Assembly (NCBI GenBank): GCA_030715195.1
Contig: JAUYVI010000003.1
Coordinates: 524,960-588,959, forward strand
Reading direction: 5' to 3'
Length of the DNA: 64,000 bases
Source: Dongia sedimenti
GTDB taxonomy: Bacteria > Pseudomonadota > Alphaproteobacteria > Dongiales > Dongiaceae
Below the pieces are notes generated by a model. It saw nothing but the letters and a program-made list of their open reading frames with translations. It was not told where the DNA came from and did no database searches. Shown in pieces: positions 26,606 to 35,917 of the stretch. The position numbers and the translations under genes were made by a program. The first letter of the stretch is position 1. The number at the start of each line of letters is the position of its first letter.

Positions 26606-27685
26606 ATGTCCAAGCATGCTCTCGTTGTCGGTGCCAGCGGCATCATCGGTGCCGCCACGGTCGAGGTCCTGGCCGAGGCCGGCTGGACCGTGTCCGGGCT
26701 GGCGCGGCGGCCGGCCCCATCGGACAGCGGCAAAGCGCGCGCCGGCGTGACACCGGTTGCCGCCGACCTGCTGGACCCCGGCTCGCTGCAGGCCGCGCTG
26801 AAGGGTGCCGCGCCCTCGCATGTCTTCTATGCGAGCTGGCTGCGGCAGCCCACCGAGGCGGAGAATATCCGCGTCAACGCGGCGATGGTGCGCAACCTGC
26901 TGGATGCCCTGCGCCCGGCCCGGTCGCTGCGGCATGTCGCGCTGGTGACCGGGCTGAAGCACTATCTCGGGCCGTTCGAATCCTATGCCCAGGGCGGCCT
27001 GCCGCAGACGCCGTTCCGCGAGACCCAGGACCGGCTGCCGCTGGAGAATTTCTACTACGCCCAGGAGGACGAGGTGTTCGCGGCGGCGGCGCGCGACGGC
27101 TTTCACTGGAGCGTGCACCGGCCCCACACCGTGATCGGCAAGGCCGTGGGCAATGCGATGAACATGGGCACCACCCTCGCGGTCTATGCCACGATCTGCC
27201 GCGAGACCGGGCGGCCGTTCCGTTTCCCGGGTTCCGCCGCGCAGTGGAACGGCTTGACCGACATGACCGAGGCGCATCTCTTGGCGCGCCACATGCTCTG
27301 GGCCGCGGAGACGCCGGCCGCCGCCGACCAGGCCTTCAACGTGGTCAATGGCGACGTCTTCCGCTGGAGCTGGATGTGGCCGAGGCTGGCGGGCTGGTTC
27401 GGCATCGCGGCGGCGCCGTTCGACGGCACCGTCCATCCGCTCGAGCAGCAGATGGCGGGCGATGCGCCGGTCTGGCGCGAGATCGCGACCCGCCACAAGC
27501 TCGCCGAGCCCGATATCGCGCGCCTCACCAATCCCTGGCACACCGATGCCGATCTCGGCCGGCCGATCGAGGTCATGACCGACATGTCGAAGAGCCGCCG
27601 GCTCGGCTTCAATCTCTACCAGCCGACCGACGACGCCTTCCTCGCGTTGTTCGCGCAGCTGCGTAAGGACCGACTCATACCCTGA
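26606..27685 (+). CDS. PRISE-type short-chain dehydrogenase/reductase
   Basis: This 359-residue NAD(P)H-dependent reductase belongs to the extended SDR group related to progesterone 5-beta-reductase/iridoid synthase. Evidence: the Rossmann motif GASGIIGAA (9-17), the PRISE hallmark VTGLKHYLGPF with K118, and ENFYYAQEDEVF carrying the active-site tyrosine region (150-151) instead of YxxxK. It should reduce an activated C=C bond; the substrate is unknown. CCGGAG nine bases upstream supports the ATG. It sits alone, directly after the repeat array, which therefore occupies its promoter region. Confidence 0.93.
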   Translation: MSKHALVVGASGIIGAATVEVLAEAGWTVSGLARRPAPSDSGKARAGVTPVAADLLDPGSLQAALKGAAPSHVFYASWLRQPTEAENIRVNAAMVRNLLDALRPARSLRHVALVTGLKHYLGPFESYAQGGLPQTPFRETQDRLPLENFYYAQEDEVFAAAARDGFHWSVHRPHTVIGKAVGNAMNMGTTLAVYATICRETGRPFRFPGSAAQWNGLTDMTEAHLLARHMLWAAETPAAADQAFNVVNGDVFRWSWMWPRLAGWFGIAAAPFDGTVHPLEQQMAGDAPVWREIATRHKLAEPDIARLTNPWHTDADLGRPIEVMTDMSKSRRLGFNLYQPTDDAFLALFAQLRKDRLIP

Positions 27686-27725
27686 TATTCAGCAGGAGCG
27701 CGGATATCCGCGCGGGATCGCTAAA

Positions 27726-28421
27726 ATGCAGTTCAATTGCCTGCCAACGCGACGCGGCACGCTTTTACGTTTGCGCAAGCTTTCGGCCATAGGCTTCCCG
27801 CCATGGGCTCGCTTTGAGCTTCGATGGAAACGGGAGATGGCGGTGGGGCGGAGCAGCGGACGGACGGCGGCGGTTGCGGTGGATCGCGGCCGGCATTCCA
27901 GGGGACCGGCGCGGCGGCACGAGAGCGTCGCGAAGCCCGAGCGCGCGGCTCCGACCGCGGCCGTCGTTGCTCCGCCCGCCTTCCACGAACGCTTCCTGAT
28001 CGAGGAAGGCCATGCCGCGGCGTTCCGCATCGAGGTCGGCGGCGGCTGGGCCAATGGGACATTGCCGGCCGGCGCCGGCGAGAACGCGATCGCGAAATTC
28101 CTGAGCGAGGCGATCGGTCTCGCCAAGCAGATGCAGGCCGCCATGGGCGGGGAGACCGCCACGGTACAGTTCCTCATCGCGGATCCGCAGGCGGGTGCGT
28201 CGCGCCAGAGCGCCATCCAGGTCTCGGTCGAGAAAGCGGGCGGCACCGTGGTGACGCTGCAGCCCGGCGGCAGCGGCCACTTGGTCGCGATGCTCCAGCA
28301 CTTCCTGATGGCCCTCAACCAGCCGCCGCGCGACACCACGCCGCGCAACCCGGTGCCCGCCGCGCGGCCCCGCATCCCCGGCTGGCCCTACGCGCCGCTG
28401 TCGGCCAGCCGCGCCGGCTAG
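27726..28421 (+). CDS. Hypothetical protein
   Basis: The 231-residue frame has a disordered, Arg-rich first third and a more ordered part from FHERFLIEEGHAAAFRIE to AMLQHFLMALNQP. The true start may be an in-frame ATG at 27837. I do not recognise a domain and see no signal peptide or membrane helix. Minus-strand frames over the same region are less protein-like. It is convergent with the YegD-like gene. Confidence 0.5.
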   Translation: MQFNCLPTRRGTLLRLRKLSAIGFPPWARFELRWKREMAVGRSSGRTAAVAVDRGRHSRGPARRHESVAKPERAAPTAAVVAPPAFHERFLIEEGHAAAFRIEVGGGWANGTLPAGAGENAIAKFLSEAIGLAKQMQAAMGGETATVQFLIADPQAGASRQSAIQVSVEKAGGTVVTLQPGGSGHLVAMLQHFLMALNQPPRDTTPRNPVPAARPRIPGWPYAPLSASRAG

Positions 28422-28425
28422 GCCC

Positions 28426-29694
28426 TCAGCCGAACCGGCGTTGCGCGTCGATCGCGAGGCCGAGGCCGACGCTGCCGAACATGTCGCCGGGAACCGCGCG
28501 CGCATTGGGCAGATGCCCGAGGATGCGGTCGCGCACCGCGGGGATCGCGGTCGAGCCGCCGGTCAGGAAGACCGACTGAATTTGCTCGGGCTTGACCGAA
28601 GCCGCTGCCGTACAGCGGGCGATGGCTGCAATGAGACGGGTGGTGTCGTCATGGACCGCGCGGTCCACATCGGCGCGGGTCATGTCGACCGCGACCGGCG
28701 GCTCGAGCGGCAAGGCGAACGAGACACGGGCGGCATCGGAGAGCGCGATCTTCGCCGCCTCGACCTCGCCGGCGATGCGATGGCCGTTGCGATGGGCGAG
28801 CACATCGATCAGGCGGCGCAGCAATTCCGGCCGGTCGGCGGTCAGCACGATGCTGCGCAAATAGTGCAGGTTCTGCGCGGTGTAGAGGAACGGGATCTTG
28901 TGCCAGGTGGCGAGGTCGTGGAACAGGTGCTGCGGCATCGGCAGGCGCTTCTCGCCCAGCAGCACGTCGTAGCCGAGATAAGGCATCACCTTGTCGATGC
29001 TGAGCCGGCGGTCGAAATCGGTGCCGCCGATATGGACGCCGCTGCGGCCGAGGATGTCGGCGGCGCGGTCGGTCTGTCTGGCGCGCTCCGGCGACAGCCG
29101 CGCGATGACGAAGTCCGAGGTACCGCCGCCGAGATCGACGATCAGCGAGAGTTCCTCGCGGTCGAGGCTCTGCTCATAGGCCAGCGCCGCCGCGATCGGC
29201 TCGAGCTGGGTCTCGACATGGCGGAAGCCCTCCGCCTTGGCGGCCGCCACCAGCTCGGCTTCGGCGCGCCGGTCCGCCTCTTCATCGCCATCGACGAAAT
29301 GGACCGGCCGGCCGAGCACCACGCTGTCGAGCGGGCCCGGCATGCCGATCGCGGCGAGATGCGCTTCCGCCGTGCGCTTCAGATGCCGGATGAACATGCC
29401 GATGATGGCGCGCATGGCGACGCGCTTCCTCTGGATCAGCGTCGTCTCTTCGATCAGGGTGCTGCCGAGTACGCTCTTCAAGGCGCGCAGCAGCCGGCCC
29501 TCGACGCCTTCGACATAGTTGCGGATGGCATCGCGCCCAAAGCGGACCGAGTGGTCCTCCGCGTCGTAGAAGACGGCGCTCGGCAGCAGCACCGAATCAC
29601 CCTCCAGCGGGCAAAGGAACGACCGCCCGTCGGCGCTCAGCGCCAGGGTCGAGTTGGACGTGCCGAAATCCAGCCCGCAATACCGTGTCGCCAT
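28426..29694 (-). CDS. yegD: YegD-like Hsp70-family chaperone homologue
   Basis: This 422-residue protein has an actin/Hsp70 ATPase fold with YCGLDFGTSNST (phosphate 1, residues 5-16), LIVDLGGGTSDF (phosphate 2) and VFLTGGSTAIPAVRD (adenosine). It lacks the C-terminal Hsp70 peptide-binding domain, as YegD proteins do, so it is not a DnaK. Its client or partner is unknown. AGGA eight bases upstream of the ATG at 29694 decides the start; longer in-frame extensions are not conserved. Confidence 0.92.
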   Translation of the reverse strand: MATRYCGLDFGTSNSTLALSADGRSFLCPLEGDSVLLPSAVFYDAEDHSVRFGRDAIRNYVEGVEGRLLRALKSVLGSTLIEETTLIQRKRVAMRAIIGMFIRHLKRTAEAHLAAIGMPGPLDSVVLGRPVHFVDGDEEADRRAEAELVAAAKAEGFRHVETQLEPIAAALAYEQSLDREELSLIVDLGGGTSDFVIARLSPERARQTDRAADILGRSGVHIGGTDFDRRLSIDKVMPYLGYDVLLGEKRLPMPQHLFHDLATWHKIPFLYTAQNLHYLRSIVLTADRPELLRRLIDVLAHRNGHRIAGEVEAAKIALSDAARVSFALPLEPPVAVDMTRADVDRAVHDDTTRLIAAIARCTAAASVKPEQIQSVFLTGGSTAIPAVRDRILGHLPNARAVPGDMFGSVGLGLAIDAQRRFG

Positions 29695-29821
29695 GGCAGA
29701 TCCTGCGAAAAAGGGGCGGACAATATGAGATCGCGCGCGGGACGCGCAAGCCCGAAACCGACATTCCTCGACCACCCTTCCCGGCGTAGAATGCGTGCAG
29801 GCAGAGTGCGGGGTTCGGCGC

Positions 29822-30115
29822 GTGAAGCATCTCGGATGGCTTGCAATCGGCTTACTGGCGCTGGCCGCGGCGGGCTGCACGTCGTGGGACAAGTACGCGG
29901 CCGGGCAAAGCCAGAAATATTCCGGCTCGCCGCTGTTCCAGATGTACGAGGAATGGGGCACCCCGGTCAGCCGCACGCGGCTGCTCACCGGCGGCCGGTT
30001 CTATCAGTTCCGGAAGAAAGCGACGGACTGCCAGGCCTCGGTCTGGACCAACGATCTCGACATCATCGTCCGCATGGCGGTCGCGGGCCCCGGCAGCTGC
30101 GCCGCCGGATGGTGA
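29822..30115 (+). CDS. Small putative lipoprotein
   Basis: This 97-residue protein from a GTG at 29822 opens with KHLGWLAIGLLALAAAGC, a lipoprotein signal with lipobox AAGC. The mature part contains SPLFQMYEEWGTPVSRTRLL and GGRFYQF, and two cysteines that may form a disulfide. No family is recognised. It starts 127 bp from the divergent YegD-like gene. Confidence 0.75.
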   Translation: MKHLGWLAIGLLALAAAGCTSWDKYAAGQSQKYSGSPLFQMYEEWGTPVSRTRLLTGGRFYQFRKKATDCQASVWTNDLDIIVRMAVAGPGSCAAGW

Positions 30116-30122
30116 GGCACGC

Positions 30123-30209
30123 CTACGCGGAATCGAGTGCCGCGTGGATCTTCGCCGCCTTGGTCACGTGATAGCCGAGCTCCCTCAGGACGTCCGACGA
30201 GGAGTCGCG
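30123..30209 (-). pseudogene. Possible C-terminal remnant of a CaiB/BaiF CoA-transferase
   Basis: Read on the minus strand, this stretch gives DVLRELGYHVTKAAKIHAAL and ends at TAG. This resembles the usual ending of CaiB/BaiF family CoA-transferases (xVLxELGYdaaxIaaLra). No start or body of the enzyme is present: upstream on the strand comes the beta-propeller gene's stop. I read it as a fragment left by a deletion or recombination. The match is short, so confidence is low. Confidence 0.35.
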
Positions 30210-30230
30210 CGGCGGCGCCCCGACCGGGGT

Positions 30231-31748
30231 TCAGTTGCCGGGCACGGGCGTGAAGCCCGGTTGCGTCAGGATGGCAGGATTGAAGGTCCCGACGCGGGGC
30301 GGCTTGCTTGTGCTCGAACCCTCGCTGCCGCCCGGCGCCGTCGTTGCGCCGGCGACCCCGCCCGGACCGATATTGGTGCCCGTGGCGACGCTGGGGTTAG
30401 GCGGGAAGATGTGAAGCTTGTTGAAGGTCAGGGCGTAGACATGCCCGAGCGGTCCGATCGCGGGTTGCTGGCGGCCGCCGTATTCCAGGTCGTAGGTGGC
30501 CACCAATGCGAGATCCTCGATCCGAAAAGTGGCGAGGCGGTAATTCTCCGAGGCATAGAGATAGTTGCGACTGGCGGTGGGCGAGACATAACTGCGCGTG
30601 TTCTCGGGGCCGGGCGCCCCGCCCGCCTCCTCCAGGCCGCCCTGGCTGGTATGGATGATGCGTCCATTCGGCAGCACGGCCGGCGGAGCATCGCTTTCAT
30701 AGTGAACTTTGCGCCGGACAGACGTGCCGTCGTTCTGCAGGATCAGCACGTCACCGGGCCGGTTGAAAAGGACGACGCCATTGTTGGCCACGACCGGCGC
30801 AGAGATCGCCGGATATTTCTCGCCCTGCTTCCAGCGATCGATCTCGGTGAAGCCTTGGGCGAAACGGCCGCTGAAGCGATAGCGCGCCACTGAACCCATG
30901 TCGTCATTGACCACGACGACCGAGGAATCGAGGCCGTTGCCATGCGGCACCGCGGCACCAAGCAGCGGCGACTGATACTCCTCGGGAGCATTGGGGTCGT
31001 CGGGAGATGCAATCGAGAAATCATGTCCCCAGTCGAGGCTGCTCGCGCTGCCGATCGTCCCGTGCTCGGCGCCGACCTTCACCTCTGCCTCCACCACGCC
31101 GAAGCGGTTATAGGCGAGGAGCCAAAGCTCGTGGTAGTAGCCCTGCGAAAAGGCGTAGCGCATCGGAAACACGACGACCTCGGCATTGGCCGGATCGCGC
31201 ACGATGTTGAGCGGCGCGGTGCTGATCCCGCCCAGGCCACGCGCCGGCAGCGGAACCTGGAACAGAAGCGCGCCGCCGTCCGCGAAACCCAGAAGCAGGC
31301 TCTCGATGCGCTTTGTCTCCACCGTTCCGCGATGGTCGTTCACGATGCGCGAGGCCAGCACGAACAGCTCCCCTCGGCTGTTGACGGCCGGCGTCGAACG
31401 CACCGACCAGCCGGACCCTAACTGATGATTCCACCATCGCGTCCCATCCGCGCGCAGGGCGATGACGTTGCCTTCCCGGTCGCCGAGGAAGACGTTGCCC
31501 TCCGCCGACACGATCGGGCTGATGCCGTCCGCAAAGGTGCCGAGATCGCTCATAACCCTGATCGGCGAGACTGCCGGAGCGGTCAGGACGTTCTGGTAGC
31601 TGGTGTTGGCGGGATTGCCATGGGCTACCGGCCACCCGTCGGCGCCGGCACTCTGTGCCCAGAGCGCGCCGCCGATCATCACCAACGGCACCAGTTGCCG
31701 CAGAGAATTGGACCAGCCGGAAAAGGCCACTGATAGAGATCGATGCAT
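30231..31748 (-). CDS. Exported PQQ-like beta-propeller protein
   Basis: This 505-residue protein has an N-terminal signal or anchor (residues 17-36, LVPLVMIGGALWAQSAGADG) and repeated beta-propeller blades of the pyrrolo-quinoline-quinone type: GNVFLGDREGNVIALRADGT, WSVRSTPAVNSRGELFVLAS, GVVLFNRPGDVLILQNDGT and GPLGHVYALTFNKLHIF. The C-terminus is low-complexity (Gly/Ser/Thr/Pro). It has no PQQ-enzyme catalytic residues that I can identify, so it may bind proteins or ligands in the periplasm. GGAGG six bases before the ATG at 31748 fixes the start. Confidence 0.85.
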   Translation of the reverse strand: MHRSLSVAFSGWSNSLRQLVPLVMIGGALWAQSAGADGWPVAHGNPANTSYQNVLTAPAVSPIRVMSDLGTFADGISPIVSAEGNVFLGDREGNVIALRADGTRWWNHQLGSGWSVRSTPAVNSRGELFVLASRIVNDHRGTVETKRIESLLLGFADGGALLFQVPLPARGLGGISTAPLNIVRDPANAEVVVFPMRYAFSQGYYHELWLLAYNRFGVVEAEVKVGAEHGTIGSASSLDWGHDFSIASPDDPNAPEEYQSPLLGAAVPHGNGLDSSVVVVNDDMGSVARYRFSGRFAQGFTEIDRWKQGEKYPAISAPVVANNGVVLFNRPGDVLILQNDGTSVRRKVHYESDAPPAVLPNGRIIHTSQGGLEEAGGAPGPENTRSYVSPTASRNYLYASENYRLATFRIEDLALVATYDLEYGGRQQPAIGPLGHVYALTFNKLHIFPPNPSVATGTNIGPGGVAGATTAPGGSEGSSTSKPPRVGTFNPAILTQPGFTPVPGN

Positions 31749-32071
31749 CGCATGCCTCCATGTATCGCCAGCCATGCAATCATGTGGACGCCTCCACCGC
31801 GCGAACTGCAAGGCAGGAATCCACGTGAATCGTCGATCCGTGAGGGTCATCACGGTGGCAGCGCACCGCCTGCAAGTCACCGTGTGAGTGCCGGCGGAAT
31901 AGCTGAACGGAAAGCGGCGGTGCCGGTCGATTCAGCGCATCCTTGGATGTCGACGTCTGGCGCCATGGCGGGGGCGCGCACGGTCCGGCAAGTCTCACGT
32001 CGAGGGAAGGGAAACCATCGAGGTCCCGAACGAGCCTGTCTTTAGAGATGGGTATGCATCCATCTCCCGCG
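31749..32071. other. Gap between a divergently placed promoter and the end of the gamma-synthase gene
   Basis: No gene is supported in these 323 bases. A stem-loop, GAGATGG-GTATGCAT-CCATCTC at 32045-32066, starts six bases beyond the stop of the gamma-synthase gene and could end its transcript, although no T-run follows. Confidence 0.5.
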
Positions 32072-33349
32072 TCAGACCTTCTCCATCGCCTCCGCGAGAT
32101 CCGCGATCAGGTCGTCGGGGTTCTCCAGCCCAACGGAGATGCGCACCAGCCCGTCGGTGACGCCGACGCTGTCGCGGATCTCCTTGGCAACGCCGGAATG
32201 CGTCGTCGAGGCCGGGTGCGAGATCAGCGATTCCGTGCCGCCGAGACTGACCGCCAGGGTGAAGAGATGGAGGTCGTTCAGGAAGCGGAACGCGCCCGCC
32301 TCGCCCGCTTCCTTGAAGGTGAAGGCGAAGGTCGAGCCGCCGGCCTTGCAGAATTTCCGATAGACCGTCTGATAATTGCCGCGCGCGATCAGCTCGGGAT
32401 GGTGCACCTCGGCGACCTTGGGATGGTCTTTGAGCCAGCGCGCGATCTTCGAGGCGCTGGTGCTGGCCCGCTCCATGCGGAGGTGCAGCGTCTCCAGCGA
32501 GCGCCCGAGCATCCAGCTCGAATGCGGATCGAGCTGCATGCCGAAGGCGCTGCGGATCTTCTTGATCGCCGCCAGGTCCTTGGCGCGGCCGATCACGCCG
32601 CCGGCGACGAGATCGCTGTGTCCGCCGACATATTTGGTCAGCGAATAGACCACGATGTCGGCGCCGTGCTGCAGCGGCGCCTGGAAGATCGGCCCCAGCA
32701 TGGTGTTGTCCACGACGATCAGCGGCCGCGAGCCCTGGCGCTTCTCGATCTCATCGGCGGCCTTGACCATCAGGTCGAAATCCACCAAGCCGCAGGTCGG
32801 GTTGGCCGGGGTCTCGATATAGATGATCGGCACCTTGCCGCCGGCAGTCTTCGCCACCGCCGCCTCGACCGCGCCGGCACTCAACCCGTCGGTGAAGCCC
32901 ACCGCCTTCAGCCCGAACGGCGCCAGGGTCCCCACGAACAGGGTCTCGGTGCCGCCATAGAGCGGCTGGCTGTGGAGGATGGTGTCGCCCGGCCGGGCGA
33001 AGGCCAGGATCGCCGCGGTGATCGCCGCCATGCCGCTGGCGAACATCAAGGCGCCCTCGCCGCCTTCCAGCACGGCCAGCCGCTCCTCGACGATCTGCAG
33101 GTTGGGATGGTTGAAGCGCGAATAGACCAGGCCCGCATCCTCGGCATTGGGCGGCGCCTTGCGGCCAGAGACATAGTTGAAGAACTCCTTGCCGTCCTCG
33201 GCCGAGCGGAAGGCGAAGGTGGAGGTGAGAAACACCGGCGGCTTCACCGAGCCTTCCGACAGAAAGGGGTCGTAGCCGTAACTGGTCATCAGCGTTTCGG
33301 GACTGAGCTTGCGGTTGCCGATCGAACGCTGGCGATAGCTGGATTTCAT
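32072..33349 (-). CDS. Cystathionine gamma-synthase/methionine gamma-lyase family PLP enzyme
   Basis: This 425-residue Cys/Met-metabolism PLP enzyme has the PLP lysine K239 in YSLTKYVGGHSD, the stacking tyrosine Y131 in PLYGGTETL and D214 in VVDNTMLGP. It could make cystathionine from an acylhomoserine, act as O-acetylhomoserine sulfhydrylase, or cleave methionine or cystathionine; the sequence alone does not decide. It begins with an N-terminal extension (about 35 residues) typical of a separate 'gamma-synthase family' group. AAGGAG lies upstream of the ATG. The window's metA makes the likely acylhomoserine substrate, but the genes are 30 kb apart. Confidence 0.9.
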   Translation of the reverse strand: MKSSYRQRSIGNRKLSPETLMTSYGYDPFLSEGSVKPPVFLTSTFAFRSAEDGKEFFNYVSGRKAPPNAEDAGLVYSRFNHPNLQIVEERLAVLEGGEGALMFASGMAAITAAILAFARPGDTILHSQPLYGGTETLFVGTLAPFGLKAVGFTDGLSAGAVEAAVAKTAGGKVPIIYIETPANPTCGLVDFDLMVKAADEIEKRQGSRPLIVVDNTMLGPIFQAPLQHGADIVVYSLTKYVGGHSDLVAGGVIGRAKDLAAIKKIRSAFGMQLDPHSSWMLGRSLETLHLRMERASTSASKIARWLKDHPKVAEVHHPELIARGNYQTVYRKFCKAGGSTFAFTFKEAGEAGAFRFLNDLHLFTLAVSLGGTESLISHPASTTHSGVAKEIRDSVGVTDGLVRISVGLENPDDLIADLAEAMEKV

Positions 33350-33511
33350 GGCGCGTCTCCTTGAAGAGGATGCCCTGCCGCCATCATGCCGCTCGCGATG
33401 CGGAAAAGAGAACAGAAATCACAGTGATATTGCGCACCCGCGCCGCGCCCTTTGACAAGCGGGCCGCATCGGGGTCTCCTGCCGGGCGGTCTCGACAACA
33501 GTGGAAGTGTC

Positions 33512-34216
33512 ATGAAACCTGAAGTGATCATGCTGATGACGTCCTCGCTGGACGGCAAGCTGCACCCCAGCCGGTGGACCGCGACGCCGGACGGCGAGCG
33601 AAAGAACTGGGGCACGATGTTCGAAAGCGTGCATGACACTCTAGGCGGCGATGCCTGGATCGTGGGCCGGGTCACCATGCAGGAGATGAGCAAGGCCGCC
33701 GCCCATCCGCCGGCGCAAGTGCCGGCGGTGCAACGGCCGCTGCACGTCGCCGCGCGGGAGGCGAAGAGCTTCGGCATCGTGCTCGACCCGTCCGGGCGCA
33801 CGCATTTTTCCGGGAGCACGATCGGCGGTGATCATGTGATCGCCCTGCTGGGCCGGAATGTCGACGACGCGCATCTGGCCGAGCTGGCGGCCGACGGAGT
33901 TTCGTACATCGTCGCGGAGGGCGCGGAGATCGATCTTGCGGCGATGCTGGAGACGTTGAACCAAACCTTCGGCATCAAGCGCCTGCTGCTCGAAGGCGGC
34001 GGCAGCGTGAATGGGAGTTTCCTGGCGGCGGCCCTGGTCGATGAAGTCCATGTCCTGGTCGGGCCGGCCTTCGACGGCGATGTCAGCCAGCAGGGCATCG
34101 TCGCCTACCCCGGCGGCCTCGCCGGCAAATGCGAGCTGAGCTTCCGCTCGGCCACGCCGATCGCGAACGGCATGGTCCACCTGCGTTACGCGGTCACTCC
34201 GCCCCGCGCCGCCTGA
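33512..34216 (+). CDS. RibD C-terminal-like (dihydrofolate reductase-fold) protein
   Basis: This 234-residue protein belongs to the RibD/DHFR-like reductase family: the opening VIMLMTSSLDGKL, WIVGRVTMQEM and the NADPH-site segment IKRLLLEGGGSVNGSFLAAALVDE (residues about 158-181). It probably reduces a pterin- or flavin-like ketone with NADPH; the deaminase domain of RibD is absent. GGAAG before the ATG at 33512 fixes the start. It is divergent from the gamma-synthase gene and convergent with the enolase-superfamily gene, so it is likely monocistronic. Confidence 0.88.
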   Translation: MKPEVIMLMTSSLDGKLHPSRWTATPDGERKNWGTMFESVHDTLGGDAWIVGRVTMQEMSKAAAHPPAQVPAVQRPLHVAAREAKSFGIVLDPSGRTHFSGSTIGGDHVIALLGRNVDDAHLAELAADGVSYIVAEGAEIDLAAMLETLNQTFGIKRLLLEGGGSVNGSFLAAALVDEVHVLVGPAFDGDVSQQGIVAYPGGLAGKCELSFRSATPIANGMVHLRYAVTPPRAA

Positions 34217-34221
34217 GCCGG

Positions 34222-35397
34222 TCAGGCGAACAGCGGCGCCGGGTCGGGGGTGTAGCGCGCGAGCTTTTCGCGGTCCAGCGTGACGCCGAGGCCGGGCAGT
34301 TGCGGGATCTCCAGATTCCCCTCTGCGTCCAGGGCGAACGGCCGTTCGGTGATCCCGTCCACGTAAGGGCTGCCGCCGATGAACTCGACCAGATCGGTGT
34401 CCGGCATCGCGGCGGCGAGCTGCAGGTCGGCGGCGACGCCGAGCGCGGTGTTCCAGCCGTGGCCGATATACTTGATGCCGAAATCCGCCGCCAGCCAGGC
34501 GATCCGGCGCTGCTCGCTGATGCCGCCCACCTTGGTGACGTCGGGCTGGACGATGTCGAAGGCACCGCGCTGCAGCCAGGGCATGAAGCTCTGGCGCCGG
34601 GTCAGGACTTCGCCGCCGGCGATCGGCACCGGGCTCCGGCGCCGCAGCTCGCAGAAATCGTCGAGCGCGTCCGGCTTCAGCGCCTCTTCGAACCAGCCGA
34701 TATCGTAGGCCTCGAGCATATCGGCGGTGCGCAACGCCCATTTCAGCCCATGCGGCCAATAGGCATCGCTGGCGCCGGCATCGACGAAGAGCCTGGCCTC
34801 CGGCCCGGCCGCTTCGCGTGCGGCGCGCACGATCGCTTCGTCCAGCTTGACGTCCTGAGCGCGCCCGAACGGCCCCCAGCCGATCTTGAACGCGCGGAAG
34901 CCGAGGCCGCGGTACTTCGCAACCACCTCGCCCATGATCTCCGGCTGTTCCATCAGCAAGGAGCAATAGGGCTGCACGCGCCGCCGATAGGTACCGCCCA
35001 GCAGGCGGCCGACCGGCTGGCCGGTCGCCTTGCCGAGGATGTCCCAGAGCGCAATGTCGATGGCGCTGATCGCATGGGTCAAGGTGCCGCCGCGCCCCAT
35101 CCAGAACGTGTTCTGGTGCAGGGTTTCGGTCACCCGCTCCGGTTCCAGCGCGTTCTCGCCGGCGAAGATCGGCTCCAGCACTTTGAGCGCCGCGGCGACC
35201 AGGCCGCCATTGGTGAAGGCGCTGCCATATCCCGTGATGCCGGCATCGGTGTGCACGGCGACCAGGGTGTGGACGGAATCCTCGGGGCGAATCTCGCTGG
35301 ACCAGCCGCCCTTCGGGCTTTCGCCGAGCAGCGGCGCCGACACGATCTTGCGGATCTTCACCGCGCCGACGCCGGGCGTCGGGGATTGCTCGTTCAC
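34222..35397 (-). CDS. Mandelate racemase/muconate lactonizing enzyme family protein
   Basis: This 391-residue enolase-superfamily enzyme has the capping domain at the N-terminus and a beta barrel with K171 (FKIGWG), metal ligands D206 (FVDAGAS), E237 (WFEEAL) and E263 (AGGE), and H313 in YIGHGWNT near the active site. It should abstract a proton next to a carboxylate, as a sugar-acid dehydratase, racemase or cycloisomerase. The substrate is not known. It stands alone; the RibD-like gene converges five bases from its stop. Confidence 0.9.
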   Translation of the reverse strand: MNEQSPTPGVGAVKIRKIVSAPLLGESPKGGWSSEIRPEDSVHTLVAVHTDAGITGYGSAFTNGGLVAAALKVLEPIFAGENALEPERVTETLHQNTFWMGRGGTLTHAISAIDIALWDILGKATGQPVGRLLGGTYRRRVQPYCSLLMEQPEIMGEVVAKYRGLGFRAFKIGWGPFGRAQDVKLDEAIVRAAREAAGPEARLFVDAGASDAYWPHGLKWALRTADMLEAYDIGWFEEALKPDALDDFCELRRRSPVPIAGGEVLTRRQSFMPWLQRGAFDIVQPDVTKVGGISEQRRIAWLAADFGIKYIGHGWNTALGVAADLQLAAAMPDTDLVEFIGGSPYVDGITERPFALDAEGNLEIPQLPGLGVTLDREKLARYTPDPAPLFA

Positions 35398-35503
35398 GTC
35401 CGATCTTCCCTGATGTTTGTCAAAGTCAGGGGGAGTCAGAGCATGTCACGGAGCATTTCGCAACGCGCGCGGAACGGAACGCCCCAATGCGGCGCAGCTG
35501 CGA

Positions 35504-35704
35504 TCATTTCGCGCCGGTTTGGCCGGCTCTGTGGCAGCAGCGGCGCTGGCGCCCCATGTCCTGGTCGCCGCCCTTATTCTGCTGGGAGGCATAGGATTGA
35601 CCGGTGGCGGTGGATGACGGCTGTTGGCAGGCGGCGAGAAGCACGGAACTCATCAGCAGACAGAACAGAATGAGGCCCGTGCCTCCTGTTACGACGGTGT
35701 TCAT
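35504..35704 (-). CDS. Very small putative lipoprotein
   Basis: This 66-residue product has a lipoprotein signal (ILFCLLMSSVLLAAC, lipobox LAAC with Cys26) and a short polar mature part, QQPSSTATGQSYASQQNK, ending in a basic CCHRAGQTGAK. AGGAGG upstream of the ATG at 35704 supports translation. Family unknown; it might be a surface peptide or a truncated gene. Confidence 0.55.
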   Translation of the reverse strand: MNTVVTGGTGLILFCLLMSSVLLAACQQPSSTATGQSYASQQNKGGDQDMGRQRRCCHRAGQTGAK

Positions 35705-35917
35705 GGACTCCTCCTCTAGGTGTCTCGAGGGAGCAAATTGAACGCTCCAGCGCGCGGCGGCTACCATCCATGAGTATCGGGTCAAGCCACCGGTGGTATG
35801 CATCGCCGGACCCGAATAGTTCAAAGCACACCACTTTAGGGCGATAGTCGCTTCAGGGTGTGTGTTCCGGCCGTGATATCGCTAGGGCGGTGCCGGGATC
35901 GCCACCATCTCTCTTGC

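Noticed and set aside
26315..27541. A 408-codon minus-strand frame over the SDR gene
   Set aside because: The plus-strand SDR product has clear cofactor and active-site motifs; the minus frame has none.
33350..33511. SAM-II-like element upstream of the gamma-synthase gene (a GTGATTTCTG match)
   Set aside because: Only the short TGATTT word is present; there is no P1 stem or downstream GCTAAA pairing partner.
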